Shown: positions 25,828-34,231, counted from the first letter of the stretch. The stretch: 64,000 nucleotides of DNA from Phaeodactylibacter sp. (GCF_022763345.1 NZ_JALEGS010000037.1:62001-126000); one strand, 5' to 3'. Translations and numbers: made by a program. Notes: generated by a model not told the origin, from the sequence alone.

Positions 25828-26415
25828 TTAACTTAAAGCTTCTAATACTGAAGCCCGGAAAGCGTCAATCTCCAGGTGCTCAACGTTTACATCTTTGGCC
25901 TGATCATCCCAGCCGCGTAGCTTAACCGCTGCCTTATGGAATGGATGCTGTTCAAATGCAGCGATTTCCTGTTCGCTCATCGGACCACCCTGTAGCCGGA
26001 AACTTTTTTGGGAAGCCTCCGAAAGTTGTTCGTAATACGCAGGCTTAAGGGTGCAGAGATATCGCTTGGCTGCTACATGCAGCTGTATGGGCTGCAGTAC
26101 GGCTTCGGGGAAGATACCCTTGAGGTAGTTGGCGCCCAGTTCCTCATGCAGGTCATCCTTCAGTGTAGGGTTATTGGCCTCCACGGGATCATCAGCAAGC
26201 ATATGCCCAATGTCGTGGAACAGGGCGGCGGCTACCAAAGTAGCGGATTCCCGGCCGCGGGTGGCTAATGCCGCACACTGCAATGCATGCTGCATTTGAG
26301 TCCCTTCTTCCTCGTAATGTTTGTTGCCGTGCGCCCTGAGATAACCAAAAAGGAGGTCTGCCCGGCCCGGCTTGTCAGCAGTTAGCAATTGATGCCTCAG
26401 GCTTTGTGCGCTCAT
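25828..26415 (-). CDS. PhnZ-like HD-domain oxygenase (phosphonate degradation associated)
   Basis: Encodes 195 aa. The HD pattern of the phosphonate-linked family (TIGR03276) is visible: HALQCAALA, then ALFHDIGHML (HD pair plus a third His), DDLHEELGANYL, IQLHVAAKRYL and a late DDQAKD. A YEEEG motif lies just before the first His, where PhnZ has the Tyr/Glu pair that gates substrate (from memory). PhnZ uses a mixed-valence di-iron centre and O2 to cleave 2-amino-1-hydroxyethylphosphonate into glycine and phosphate. The partner hydroxylase PhnY is not in this window. It is the first gene of a two-gene operon with the phosphonatase-like HAD. Confidence 0.87.
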   Translation of the reverse strand: MSAQSLRHQLLTADKPGRADLLFGYLRAHGNKHYEEEGTQMQHALQCAALATRGRESATLVAAALFHDIGHMLADDPVEANNPTLKDDLHEELGANYLKGIFPEAVLQPIQLHVAAKRYLCTLKPAYYEQLSEASQKSFRLQGGPMSEQEIAAFEQHPFHKAAVKLRGWDDQAKDVNVEHLEIDAFRASVLEALS

Positions 26416-26442
26416 TGATCTTCAGTTTTGATTTTCCGCTCC

Positions 26443-26450
26443 CAAAGCTA
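26443..26450 (-). promoter_or_regulatory. -7 promoter element of the PhnZ-like/HAD operon
   Basis: Minus strand reads TAGCTTTG, an exact TAnnTTTG match, 27 nt before the PhnZ-like ATG. A TTTG further upstream is spaced too far (26 nt) to be a confident -33. Confidence 0.5.
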
Positions 26451-26500
26451 ATACAGCCGGGTTAAAAGAATCAGGTCAAAGCGGTTATTATTTTCACCTC

Positions 26501-26596
26501 ATGAAAAAAAATTATACTAAGCTCACTTCCCCTGTTCAACGTTTCAAGAGCTTACCAACTAAAAGATTCAACAAATCCAAAATAGGCCCAACCTGA
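26501..26596 (+). CDS. Possible 31-aa basic peptide
   Basis: ATG-to-TGA frame of 31 codons, beginning MKKNYTKLTSPVQRF, with many Lys/Arg and no acidic residue. It lies in an AT-rich leader where ATG-AAA-AAA can arise by chance. Not recognised. Confidence 0.2.
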   Translation: MKKNYTKLTSPVQRFKSLPTKRFNKSKIGPT

Positions 26597-26722
26597 TAAA
26601 AACTAAGCTCAACCAGCAGTAACCTAAAGATTAACCCTAAGTTATTTCTTCAGAAAAAAGCTTAATCGTTTTTTAATCTGAATTATTCCACCACTCTTGC
26701 ACACTGCGCTAATTTTACCCTC

Positions 26723-26752
26723 ATGAAAACAACTATTCGCCTATTGGTTTAA
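26723..26752 (+). CDS. Possible 9-aa leader peptide or gene-start remnant
   Basis: Frame MKTTIRLLV then TAA. The start resembles a truncated signal peptide. It stands 53 nt before the terminator hairpin at 26805, as leader peptides of attenuators do, but may be only a relic of a deleted gene. Confidence 0.2.
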   Translation: MKTTIRLLV

Positions 26753-26804
26753 CCTAAAAGGGTGAATACAATTCGTAATTTATACTAGCGATTGATATAA
26801 TACT

Positions 26805-26844
26805 GCTGCACCAAAGATCAGGAGGTGCAGCTTTTTCTTTTTCT
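26805..26844 (+). terminator. Terminator hairpin in the leader of the phosphatase fusion gene
   Basis: Perfect 8-bp arms GCTGCACC (26805-26812) and GGTGCAGC (26824-26831), 11-nt loop, then TTTTTCTTTTTC. It lies 53 nt before the ATG at 26897 with no plus-strand gene upstream, so it ends a small RNA or works as an attenuator. Confidence 0.72.
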
Positions 26845-26896
26845 TGACCATGATTCTCAAGTCTTCGCCCCTGCTGAATTACCTCACCTTAATAAT

Positions 26897-28750
26897 ATGA
26901 AAAAACAAGCCCCTATGAAACGTCACCTGCTTTTTTTTCTGCTGTTACTATCTGTTTCAACATCCATAGCACAACCCTATCCCCTACCCCACCCGCAACG
27001 CCTGCATGCTCATAATGACTATGCCCGGGAATTGCCTTTCTGGAATGCCTGGGCGGCAGGCTATGGCTCTATTGAAGCGGACTTGTACTGGCACGAAGGG
27101 CAAGTGTACGTTGCTCATGATCCCAGTGACCTGCACCTGGGCTATCAGTTGGACAGCCTATACTTTGAATCCATCCGGTCGGTCCTCCAACGGCAGCGGG
27201 GACGCATCTACCAGGACAGCAGCCATCAACTCCACCTGCTGATTGACATCAAAAATGCCCGGGATACCATCCTGCATTACCTGGTCCAAACCGCAGAACG
27301 GTATCCTGACATTTTCCAAAGCCCAAGCGGTGTCGACCTGGTCCTGTCCGGTGACCGCCCGGAACCTAAAGACTGGCCGGGGCTACCTGACTATATTCTC
27401 ATTGACGGACGACCGGGTGACCGGCTGACCGCTCAGCAAATGGAAAAAGTGGCCATGGTGAGCGCTTCCTTCAATGCGGTTGCCTCCTGGAATGGCAAGG
27501 GGCAGCTCACGCCCGACCGACAGCAGATCCTGGAAGAAATCGTTGCGCGTGCTCATCAGCAAGGCAAGCCCTTTCGCTTTTGGGGCACTCCGGACACGCC
27601 CTCCTCCTGGCAGCTCCTCATCAAAAACAGTGTGGACATCATTGGTACGGACGAAGTAGACCGGGCACGGCATTTCGTAGAGGCGTACGCCAAAAGCTTC
27701 TACCACAACCCTTTGCCCCAATCAGCCTACACGCCCCAAAATTCTTCCTTTCCAGCATCCCCAAAAAACATCATCCTCCTCATCGGGGATGGCACCGGTC
27801 TGAGCCAGCTTTACGCCGCCTACACGGCCAATGCCGGGCAACTCACGCTTTTCAACCTAAAACATACCGGACGGGTACACACGCGGAGTGCGGACGCTTA
27901 CTGCACCGATTCCGCCGCCGGTGCGAGCGCCTACGCCACCGGGCAAAAAACCGACAACCGCAAAATTGGTGTTGCACCTGACCATACTCCCCTCACCCAA
28001 CTGCCCAAACGATTACAAGAGGCAGGGTACCGCACCGGCGTCATCACTTCCGTAAATGTCGGGGATGCCACGCCGGCGGCATTCTATGCGCAGGTGCCGG
28101 AGCGCGATCAAATCCGGGAAATCGTAAGCAGTATGCGCCGGGCTCCATTACATTTGCTGGCCGGTGAAGGGGATGCCCTTCTTGAGCTCTTCGGAGAATC
28201 ATTTGACACACTACAGGCAACGGGCCGCCAACTCCTGACTGACCGCATCCGGGTGGATAGCGACTCCAGCCAGGTGGTTATCTTTCCAGCAGACACCTTC
28301 AAAGCTGACAGCAGCAAAGCCTCGAGACAAGCTTTTGCCAACTTGCTGGAAGATGCTTTGGCCTTTCTGCATCAGCCAGGCAAACCCTTCTTTCTGGTCG
28401 CCGAATCCGGGCGCGTAGACGGTGGGGGCCACAGCAATGATATGAAAATGACAGTTGATGAAGCCCTGTCTCTCGACGCAGCGGCAGCCCGGGCCCTACG
28501 CTTTATCGACGCCCATCCGGAAACCCTGCTGATCGTGCTGGCAGACCACGAGACTGGCGGGCTGTCTTTGCTGGACGGCAACCTGGAAGACGGCTGGGTC
28601 TTAGGGCATTTCAGCACCAACGACCACACCGGCGTTGCCATTCCCTGCTTTGCCTACGGCCCCGGAGCAAACCAATTTACCGGAACACTTGACAACACAG
28701 CCATTCACAACCGTATATTGCAGTTGCTGGAAGTGTCAGCAAAGCCGTAA
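26897..28750 (+). CDS. Phosphodiesterase-like / alkaline phosphatase fusion protein
   Basis: Encodes 617 aa from ATG 26897 (ATG 26915 is also possible); a signal peptide ends near SIAQ. Residues about 30-280 look like a GDPD/PI-PLC-fold phosphodiesterase: LHAHNDYARE, then IEADLYWHEGQVYVAHD, the E-x-D and His-Asp arrangement of that fold. From about 290 on it is an alkaline phosphatase: IILLIGDGTGLSQ (metal Asp), TDSAAGASAYATG with the nucleophile Ser (about 337-349), SGRVDGGGHSND and LADHETGG. The likely joint action is to open a phosphodiester and free phosphate in the periplasm. It sits between phosphonate genes and a PhoD-like phosphatase. Confidence 0.88.
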   Translation: MKKQAPMKRHLLFFLLLLSVSTSIAQPYPLPHPQRLHAHNDYARELPFWNAWAAGYGSIEADLYWHEGQVYVAHDPSDLHLGYQLDSLYFESIRSVLQRQRGRIYQDSSHQLHLLIDIKNARDTILHYLVQTAERYPDIFQSPSGVDLVLSGDRPEPKDWPGLPDYILIDGRPGDRLTAQQMEKVAMVSASFNAVASWNGKGQLTPDRQQILEEIVARAHQQGKPFRFWGTPDTPSSWQLLIKNSVDIIGTDEVDRARHFVEAYAKSFYHNPLPQSAYTPQNSSFPASPKNIILLIGDGTGLSQLYAAYTANAGQLTLFNLKHTGRVHTRSADAYCTDSAAGASAYATGQKTDNRKIGVAPDHTPLTQLPKRLQEAGYRTGVITSVNVGDATPAAFYAQVPERDQIREIVSSMRRAPLHLLAGEGDALLELFGESFDTLQATGRQLLTDRIRVDSDSSQVVIFPADTFKADSSKASRQAFANLLEDALAFLHQPGKPFFLVAESGRVDGGGHSNDMKMTVDEALSLDAAAARALRFIDAHPETLLIVLADHETGGLSLLDGNLEDGWVLGHFSTNDHTGVAIPCFAYGPGANQFTGTLDNTAIHNRILQLLEVSAKP

Positions 28751-28813
28751 TGAATTCGAATAGCGTTGATGAAGGGTTGATTCAAGAGAAAGGATAGCCT
28801 TTATAACAAAAAG

Positions 28814-28846
28814 CGACCGTTGCGCCCGGAATTTTAGCGCGACGGT
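28814..28846. terminator. Bidirectional terminator between convergent genes
   Basis: Arms 28814-28824 and 28836-28846 (11 bp, one G-U type mismatch), 11-nt loop, with a CTTTTTG tail on the minus side. It serves the minus-strand prohibitin gene and probably the plus-strand phosphatase gene. Confidence 0.7.
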
Positions 28847-28858
28847 CTGCTAATCTTT

Positions 28859-29755
28859 CTAATTCCCGACATTCAGTTCCTCGGCAGGCAAACCCAGGAA
28901 GGGAGACTCGCCATTGGTGATGATAATTTTCGTGTTCTGAGAACGCGCCATATCCAAAAAGGCCTGAATAGCCCGGTTGCGGAGCACCTCATCGGTGAGG
29001 GATTGTTGCAGATTGGCGTTGGCTTCTGCCTGTGCCTCTGCCTGAAGCCGGATAGCGGCTGCATCACCCGCTGCTTGTATTTCTACCCGCTGCCGTTCTG
29101 CATCCGCCTGAATGACCGCGGCATCCCGCTCGCCCTGTGCCTGAATGATCCGCCGCTCCGCGTCGAGCTGCTCCCGCTGCTTGATGAACTCCATACGCTG
29201 TGCATCCTGCTCTGCCTGCAGTACTTCTTCAATAGAACGGGAAAGCCCGGCTGGCAGGACAATGCTTTTCATCAGCACATTGTCGACGATCAGCCCTTTT
29301 GGCTCCAGGATCTCGGCCATTCGGTCGCGTATTTGCGCCTCAATCACTGCGCGTTCGCCCGAGTGCATATCCTTGGCCAGAAAACGGGAGCTGACATCCG
29401 CCGCTGCCGAACGGAAAACCGGTAGGATTATCTCGCTCTCATAGGCACGACCAACATCCCGTAGCAAAGTAGGGGCACTGGAAGGGCGGATACGATACAA
29501 AATGGACATCACAGAAGTAATGGTCAGTCCTTCCTTGGATGGCAAATTACTTTTGATCTCCAGGTTGACAGTTCGTGTAGGCAGGGTTATAATACTGGTG
29601 GTGAATGGGTTATAGCCCCTGGGGCCTTCTGATAGTGCTTCGTTGCTAATTTTGCCGAGGCGTTGTTTCACTCCCACTTCACCGGGGCGGATGACGACAC
29701 AACTACTGAAAAAGAGGCTAAAGAGCGCCAGGGTTAACATTGTTTTCATCTTCAT
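28859..29755 (-). CDS. Prohibitin/SPFH-domain lipoprotein
   Basis: Encodes 298 aa. SPFH/band 7 domain at about 25-190 (IRPGEVGVKQRLGKI, then LPTRTVNLEIKSN, SVMSILYRI). Residues about 170-260 are a coiled coil rich in Ala/Glu/Gln (AEQDAQRMEFIKQREQL, QADAERQRVEIQ). The C-terminus ends AEELNVGN. Unlike mitochondrial prohibitins, which have a membrane helix, the N-terminus is a lipoprotein signal with Cys19 (LFFSSC). It should form large rings on a membrane face and scaffold proteases or other partners. It is a single gene between the phosphatase fusion and a transposase. Confidence 0.85.
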   Translation of the reverse strand: MKMKTMLTLALFSLFFSSCVVIRPGEVGVKQRLGKISNEALSEGPRGYNPFTTSIITLPTRTVNLEIKSNLPSKEGLTITSVMSILYRIRPSSAPTLLRDVGRAYESEIILPVFRSAAADVSSRFLAKDMHSGERAVIEAQIRDRMAEILEPKGLIVDNVLMKSIVLPAGLSRSIEEVLQAEQDAQRMEFIKQREQLDAERRIIQAQGERDAAVIQADAERQRVEIQAAGDAAAIRLQAEAQAEANANLQQSLTDEVLRNRAIQAFLDMARSQNTKIIITNGESPFLGLPAEELNVGN

Positions 29756-29806
29756 AGCTTCAAAGTTTTTTATTAATGACCTCTGAAGGGGGGATTTGGT
29801 TCATTA

Positions 29807-29863
29807 TTTGCTCCCCCCAGACCGTGGAGGTTTAAAAAACCTCCACGGTCTGGGGGGAGCAAA
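29807..29863. repeat. 27-bp perfect palindrome (REP-like) next to a RAYT transposase
   Basis: Arms 29807-29833 and 29837-29863 are perfect inverted repeats with a 3-nt loop. The core is ACCGTGGAGG with its complement, flanked by a G6/C6 stretch. It is followed by AAAAAAAA. It lies 71 nt before a REP-associated tyrosine transposase, as expected for that transposase's target palindrome. It could also end transcription in either direction. Confidence 0.8.
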
Positions 29864-29933
29864 AAAAATACCACCTTGATTTATGGAATTTTCCACTTTC
29901 CACGACATATAGGTAGAACCCAACCCCAAAACC

Positions 29934-30578
29934 ATGCATAAAGACCCTCTATTCCCTGGCGAAGCCTACCATATTTATAACCGTGCCAATGGTAGCGAAA
30001 ACCTTTTCCGCGAACCAGACAATTATCGCTACTTCATGGCTAAATTAGTGGAACGAACCCATCCGGTGCTTAAAATTCTTGCCTGGTGCCTTATGCCAAA
30101 TCACTTTCACCTGTTAATCCGCCTCAAAGACGAGGGGACAATAATGCAGTACAACAAAGATCAAGATGGCACACAGAGCATTAGTTCTACCATTAAGAAC
30201 CTATCAATGGAAAACCAAGCAGGATTCATAGTGCACCGGCAATTGTCAAAATTGATGATCGGTTATGCCAAAGCCTATAACAAAAAGTATAAGCGCAGGG
30301 GTAGCCTACTTCAGCAAAACACAAAACGAAAACTCATCGACAACGAAGCTTACCTAAGAAGGGTTTGCCTTTACATTCACTTCAATCCTGTACATCACGG
30401 ATTCGTAAAACACCCGGAGCATTGGTCCTACAGCTCTTATGAAGATTACATCTATGACTACACTTCTTTTATTGAAAAAACCGAACTTCTGAGCAGCTTC
30501 GGGGGACGATCAAGCTTCCAGGATGCCCACCATCAATATTCCAAAGCAATTACCAGCTCTTCAATTCATCATAGCTAA
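29934..30578 (+). CDS. REP-associated tyrosine transposase (RAYT, Y1/IS200-like)
   Basis: Encodes 214 aa. HUH motif NHFHLLIR at about residues 57-64, preceded by LAWCLMP; the helix MIGYAKAYNKKYKRRGSLLQ at about 105-125 holds the candidate catalytic Tyr; YIHFNPVHHGF and the WSYSSY box follow, all typical of RAYT. These enzymes cut and join single-stranded DNA at REP palindromes and are usually single-copy, domesticated genes. A 27-bp perfect palindrome stands just upstream. Codon use is more AT-rich than neighbours. The 3' end overlaps the convergent PhoD-like gene by 29 nt. Confidence 0.93.
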   Translation: MHKDPLFPGEAYHIYNRANGSENLFREPDNYRYFMAKLVERTHPVLKILAWCLMPNHFHLLIRLKDEGTIMQYNKDQDGTQSISSTIKNLSMENQAGFIVHRQLSKLMIGYAKAYNKKYKRRGSLLQQNTKRKLIDNEAYLRRVCLYIHFNPVHHGFVKHPEHWSYSSYEDYIYDYTSFIEKTELLSSFGGRSSFQDAHHQYSKAITSSSIHHS

Positions 30579-31608
30579 CCGTCTCCGCAAAGCGCTCCTG
30601 TCCCGCCACATCGATAACTTTCATGCGCAGCTCCTCTTTTTCCCAATCCATCTCCAGCAAGCCAAAGTGGTTTTCCATTACCGGGCCCTGAATACGATTG
30701 TCGTTAGGGGTGGCAAAGCCCCAGGTGGAGGTAATACCGCTTGAGGTGACATCGTAGATGGGATATAAGCCCGGATGAGTGACTTTGGAGACCTCCGCGT
30801 AGTGGACATCCCCGGAAATAAAGACGACGCCATTGGCTTTTTTGGCTTTGATTAGTTCCAGCATGCGCTCCTGTTCGTGCGGGAAGTTGGCCCAGGCTTC
30901 ATAGCCATTGTAAGTTATCCCAAACTGCGTACTGCTGGCAATGATCCGCAAATCCGCCGGCTTTTCCAGTACCTTGCCCAGCCATGCCCACTGCGCCTCG
31001 CCCAGCAGGGTAGAATCTTCCGTTTCGTAAGGCCAGTACCCAAGCTCGTAGTGAAAAGCTACTGTATCCACTTCCTGCCCTTCGTAGGGGCGTACATCAT
31101 CCCGGAAGGTCCGGGTGTCAAGTAGGATGACTTGAACGGTTTTGTCGCCAGCTTTTAGCATGTGATCCGTATAAATCCCGGGGCGGGTGTAACGCTCGTC
31201 ACTTTCCGGCACTTCAAATACATCCAGAAAGATGGCCTTGGACAACTCCTTTTCCGGGTAGTGCCGCCCACTGTCATTCCAGCCATAGTCGTGGTCATCC
31301 CAGGTGGCCAAAATGGTGGTGCTGTCTTTCAGCGCCTGATACTCCGGCTTAGCCATCCAGCGTTCGTATTTGTTTCGGAGGGTGTCCATATTATGTGTGT
31401 CCCCGTAAATATTGTCGCCCAGAAAGACAAAGGCATCAGGCTGTTGCGCTGCCGCCAGCCGCAGCACGGGCTGTGCCTGATCCTGATAGCCGCAGGAACC
31501 AAAGGCAATAAGGGTAACCGGCTCAGCAGCGGGCGCTTCTTTTGGTGCCTGCGAACTGCAACTTGCTGCAAAAATTGCCAGAACGAAAAAGATCAGTTGG
31601 TTTTTCAT
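30550..31608 (-). CDS. PhoD-like alkaline phosphatase/phosphodiesterase lipoprotein
   Basis: Encodes 352 aa, lipoprotein signal with Cys17. The PhoD metallophosphoesterase pattern is clear: IAFGSCGYQ, FVFLGDNIYGD, ATWDDHDYGWND, and NGVVFISGDVHYAE, giving the Asp, Asn and His metal ligands. PhoD-type enzymes (Ca/Fe) release phosphate from mono- and diesters outside the cytoplasm. It is the last gene of a three-gene operon behind the DUF5690 gene (14-nt gap) and the alcohol dehydrogenase gene. Confidence 0.92.
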   Translation of the reverse strand: MKNQLIFFVLAIFAASCSSQAPKEAPAAEPVTLIAFGSCGYQDQAQPVLRLAAAQQPDAFVFLGDNIYGDTHNMDTLRNKYERWMAKPEYQALKDSTTILATWDDHDYGWNDSGRHYPEKELSKAIFLDVFEVPESDERYTRPGIYTDHMLKAGDKTVQVILLDTRTFRDDVRPYEGQEVDTVAFHYELGYWPYETEDSTLLGEAQWAWLGKVLEKPADLRIIASSTQFGITYNGYEAWANFPHEQERMLELIKAKKANGVVFISGDVHYAEVSKVTHPGLYPIYDVTSSGITSTWGFATPNDNRIQGPVMENHFGLLEMDWEKEELRMKVIDVAGQERFAETVSYDELKSW

Positions 31609-31622
31609 GGTTGTGTTTTGTT

Positions 31623-32945
31623 TTATGATAAAGCAGGTTCCCGGCCAGAAGGCTGAGTGGATAAGCTTTGTTCCTTTCGCCTAAAGTACACCAAAGCCAG
31701 CACACTGAGGAGCAGGGTGGCAATGCCCATACCGTAAGCACAGGCTGTAAAGAACCGCAGCCAACTTACCTCGCCTGCCCCAAAGTTCTTGAAAAAAAGG
31801 ATGGCCACACTGCCCAAATACCCAAAAGCATCCGCCACATACATCAGATAACCGATATTGCTCTTGTACCGAAACAGGGCAATCCAGCGCTCAAACAGCA
31901 TAGTGTGGTAGGAAATGTAGGCCAGGTACATCCCAAAGCCAATCACAATCATCCAAACGGCCGGATCAAGCCGCCCTTGCTGAAACAGCCAGGTGGTAAC
32001 CAAAACCAGCAAGCCGCCTGTGAAAATGATCAGCTGATTGGCGTAGAACGCCCGGCGGTTGTTCCGGATGAACATCATAGCCCCGACAATCACGAGAACC
32101 GTTACCGCAATGGGCAACTCCGCAGTTACCAAAATCTCCGGTGAATCTCCGTACCCTAATGCTGCCCAAAGTTCTACAGCAAAATTGTCGCGCACATCCC
32201 GAAAAATGGTCAATGCAATGTAGATGCCTACCATCAGGATAATGCCGGGGGCGAAAGTAGCAAAGAATCGCCGCCGCTGCGCCCGGTCCATCGGAACCCG
32301 CTCAGTCCGGTTGGCTTTGTCCTCAGCAGTGGGTGGCGGTATTTGAACCAGCAGCCATACCCCCAACAGCAAACCGGGCACAAATAGCAGCCCGGTAAAG
32401 AAGGGCATCCAAAATTCTGTGACCCCATGATGGTCCATCAGCCACTTCCCCACCGCCTTTACAAAACCGGAGGAAACAATAAAGCTCGTGCAAAGCCCCG
32501 CGCCCAGCAATTCCGTATACCGCCGGCCTTCCAGAAAGGAGAAAACAATCCCCCAAATCATGCCCAACGGCAGCCCGTTCAGGAATAGGGCGATAAAGTT
32601 ATAAGGATAAGGCAGTAAGCCAAAGGCGAGCAGCCCCAACCAGGAAATCCCAATCAGCAACAGAATGCTGCCGCCCCGCCTGCCCGGCGTCATTTCCGAA
32701 ACGACCTTAATGCCGATAAACTTGGAGAGCATGTAACCCATCACCTGCGTAATAATCAGAACGATCTTGTAATCCACGCCCCAAAGAGAAAGCCCCTCGT
32801 ACATCCCGGCAGTGAAAGGTTTGCGAAAAGCATACATGCAGCAATAGGTAATAAATGCCGCCAGGATGCAGTAAATCGCAAAGGCAATTCCATTCGTACG
32901 CATTAGCCACGATCGGAAGCTGAAAAGTCTGGGCATAAGTATCAT
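31623..32945 (-). CDS. DUF5690-family multi-spanning membrane protein (MFS-like)
   Basis: Encodes 440 aa with about 12 predicted membrane helices. MRTNGIAFAIYCILAAFITYC and MYAFRKPFTAGMYEG at the start, and the loop KFIGIKVVSEMTPGRR, resemble MFS organophosphate:phosphate antiporters (GlpT/UhpT-type AYRKP motif). DUF5690 is the expected family. I infer uptake of an organophosphate or phosphonate from the AFRKPF-like motif and from its neighbours, an alcohol dehydrogenase and a PhoD-like phosphatase in the same operon. The start could also be 32936 (second Met). Confidence 0.82.
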   Translation of the reverse strand: MILMPRLFSFRSWLMRTNGIAFAIYCILAAFITYCCMYAFRKPFTAGMYEGLSLWGVDYKIVLIITQVMGYMLSKFIGIKVVSEMTPGRRGGSILLLIGISWLGLLAFGLLPYPYNFIALFLNGLPLGMIWGIVFSFLEGRRYTELLGAGLCTSFIVSSGFVKAVGKWLMDHHGVTEFWMPFFTGLLFVPGLLLGVWLLVQIPPPTAEDKANRTERVPMDRAQRRRFFATFAPGIILMVGIYIALTIFRDVRDNFAVELWAALGYGDSPEILVTAELPIAVTVLVIVGAMMFIRNNRRAFYANQLIIFTGGLLVLVTTWLFQQGRLDPAVWMIVIGFGMYLAYISYHTMLFERWIALFRYKSNIGYLMYVADAFGYLGSVAILFFKNFGAGEVSWLRFFTACAYGMGIATLLLSVLALVYFRRKEQSLSTQPSGREPALS

Positions 32946-33010
32946 ATTGAGGCTACAGGCGGTAGAGCGCCAGCGCCAGTGATGAATGATACTGTAGCCT
33001 GAACTCAGGA

Positions 33011-34075
33011 TTATATTTTCACCCCTACCCGAAAAGGGCTCTGCTTTATCCCGCAGTCAAATGCAGCGGGTACGGCAGATAAGTCATATTCTTCTTCCAC
33101 CAACGCCGCCATTGGGTATTGATGGTGATGGTCTTCTACAAAAGTTACCGCCCGGACCAGGTCCTCCCGGTTGTAATTGTGCAATCCGCGTATAGTCAGC
33201 AAACGCCGGATTACCTGCTCGGCATCTACCTTTACCGCCGGCTGGGGAAAGACCGCTCCGACCCAAATGGCCACCCCTCCGGTCTGCAGCGCTTTCAATC
33301 CAGACTCCATAGCCGAGGGCACTCCGCTCGTTTCCAGAACCACATCAACCTCAAGTCCTGCCACCTGCTCCGGCTCAAGCCCCTGACTGGCGCCAAAACG
33401 CCGCCCCCATTCTAACCGGGCAGATTTTGGGTCAGCTAAGCATACTTCAGCAGCACCCGCTTCCCGGGCCATGGCACAAGCAAACATGCCTAAGGTCCCG
33501 CCACCTGAAATCAACACCCGCTTCCCGGAAACCGCCCCGGCCAGACGCATCCCCCCGGCCATTGTCGCCACCGCGCAGTTGATCAACGCGGCGACCTTTA
33601 CAGGCACCGCATCCGCTACCTTCACTATTGGCGTATGCCTGCGCAGCAAAGTATGCGTGGCCAAGCCTCCGTGCCAGGCGCTTTGCGGTGTCAGTTGCTC
33701 ATGCCCGTATTTGAACAAATCTGCTGCTTTTTGCGGCATGCCGCGCTCATCCATAGCCGACCCCGGAGCACTGGCGAAGACCGCCCAGGTAAGCCGGTCG
33801 CCCAGCCTCAGCGGAGCACCACGCTCATCCTTTTCGGGCGCACCCGGCCCCATATCAACGATTCGGCCTGACACTTCATGCCCAAGGATAGTAGGGTTCT
33901 TTTCCTTACGCGCTCCGGCATAGGTTTTCAAATCACTGCGGCAAAGCGTAACGTACTCATTGGCAATCAGGATCTCACCTGTGCCAGGGGCAGGCAACCT
34001 CCGTTCCTCTGCCTGCAGGCCTTCCTTTTCTGCATTAAAAGCCCATAACCGGCCTGTGCTGTCGGATCGATTCAT
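33011..34075 (-). CDS. Phosphonate-catabolism-associated alcohol dehydrogenase (HpnZ-like), MDR family
   Basis: Encodes 354 aa. MDR fold: catalytic-zinc motif LCRSDLKTYAG (Cys), GHEVSG (His-Glu), and the Rossmann loop ISGGGTLGMFACAMAREAGA. FKYGHEQL and GLHNYNREDLVRAV match family TIGR03366, described as linked to phosphonate catabolism. The segment that normally carries four structural-zinc Cys before GMPQK has none. It is the first gene of the operon with DUF5690 and PhoD. A TAATTTTG -7 match on the minus strand ends only 5 nt before the ATG (34081-34088), which would give a leaderless mRNA, and may be chance. Confidence 0.87.
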   Translation of the reverse strand: MNRSDSTGRLWAFNAEKEGLQAEERRLPAPGTGEILIANEYVTLCRSDLKTYAGARKEKNPTILGHEVSGRIVDMGPGAPEKDERGAPLRLGDRLTWAVFASAPGSAMDERGMPQKAADLFKYGHEQLTPQSAWHGGLATHTLLRRHTPIVKVADAVPVKVAALINCAVATMAGGMRLAGAVSGKRVLISGGGTLGMFACAMAREAGAAEVCLADPKSARLEWGRRFGASQGLEPEQVAGLEVDVVLETSGVPSAMESGLKALQTGGVAIWVGAVFPQPAVKVDAEQVIRRLLTIRGLHNYNREDLVRAVTFVEDHHHQYPMAALVEEEYDLSAVPAAFDCGIKQSPFRVGVKI

Positions 34076-34231
34076 GACAGCAAAATTATTTCACCATTTG
34101 AAAACCGCTTCACTTTTACTGTTATCTATATGCTAAGTCTTGCTCATCGCCTATCTACTGGGGAGAATGGAATACAAGGTTTTCCCTATATTCGCGCTGC
34201 TCTTGCTGCCTAATCTTTAAACTTAACCCAA

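Larger units (their letters stand above)
26416..26896. other. AT-rich leader region with short ORFs before the phosphatase fusion
   Basis: About 480 bp, strikingly AT-rich next to its neighbours. It holds the minus-strand promoter (26443-26450), a 31-codon basic ORF (26501-26596), a 9-codon ORF (26723-26752) and a plus-strand terminator (26805-26844). No larger plus-strand gene precedes that terminator. Confidence 0.6.
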
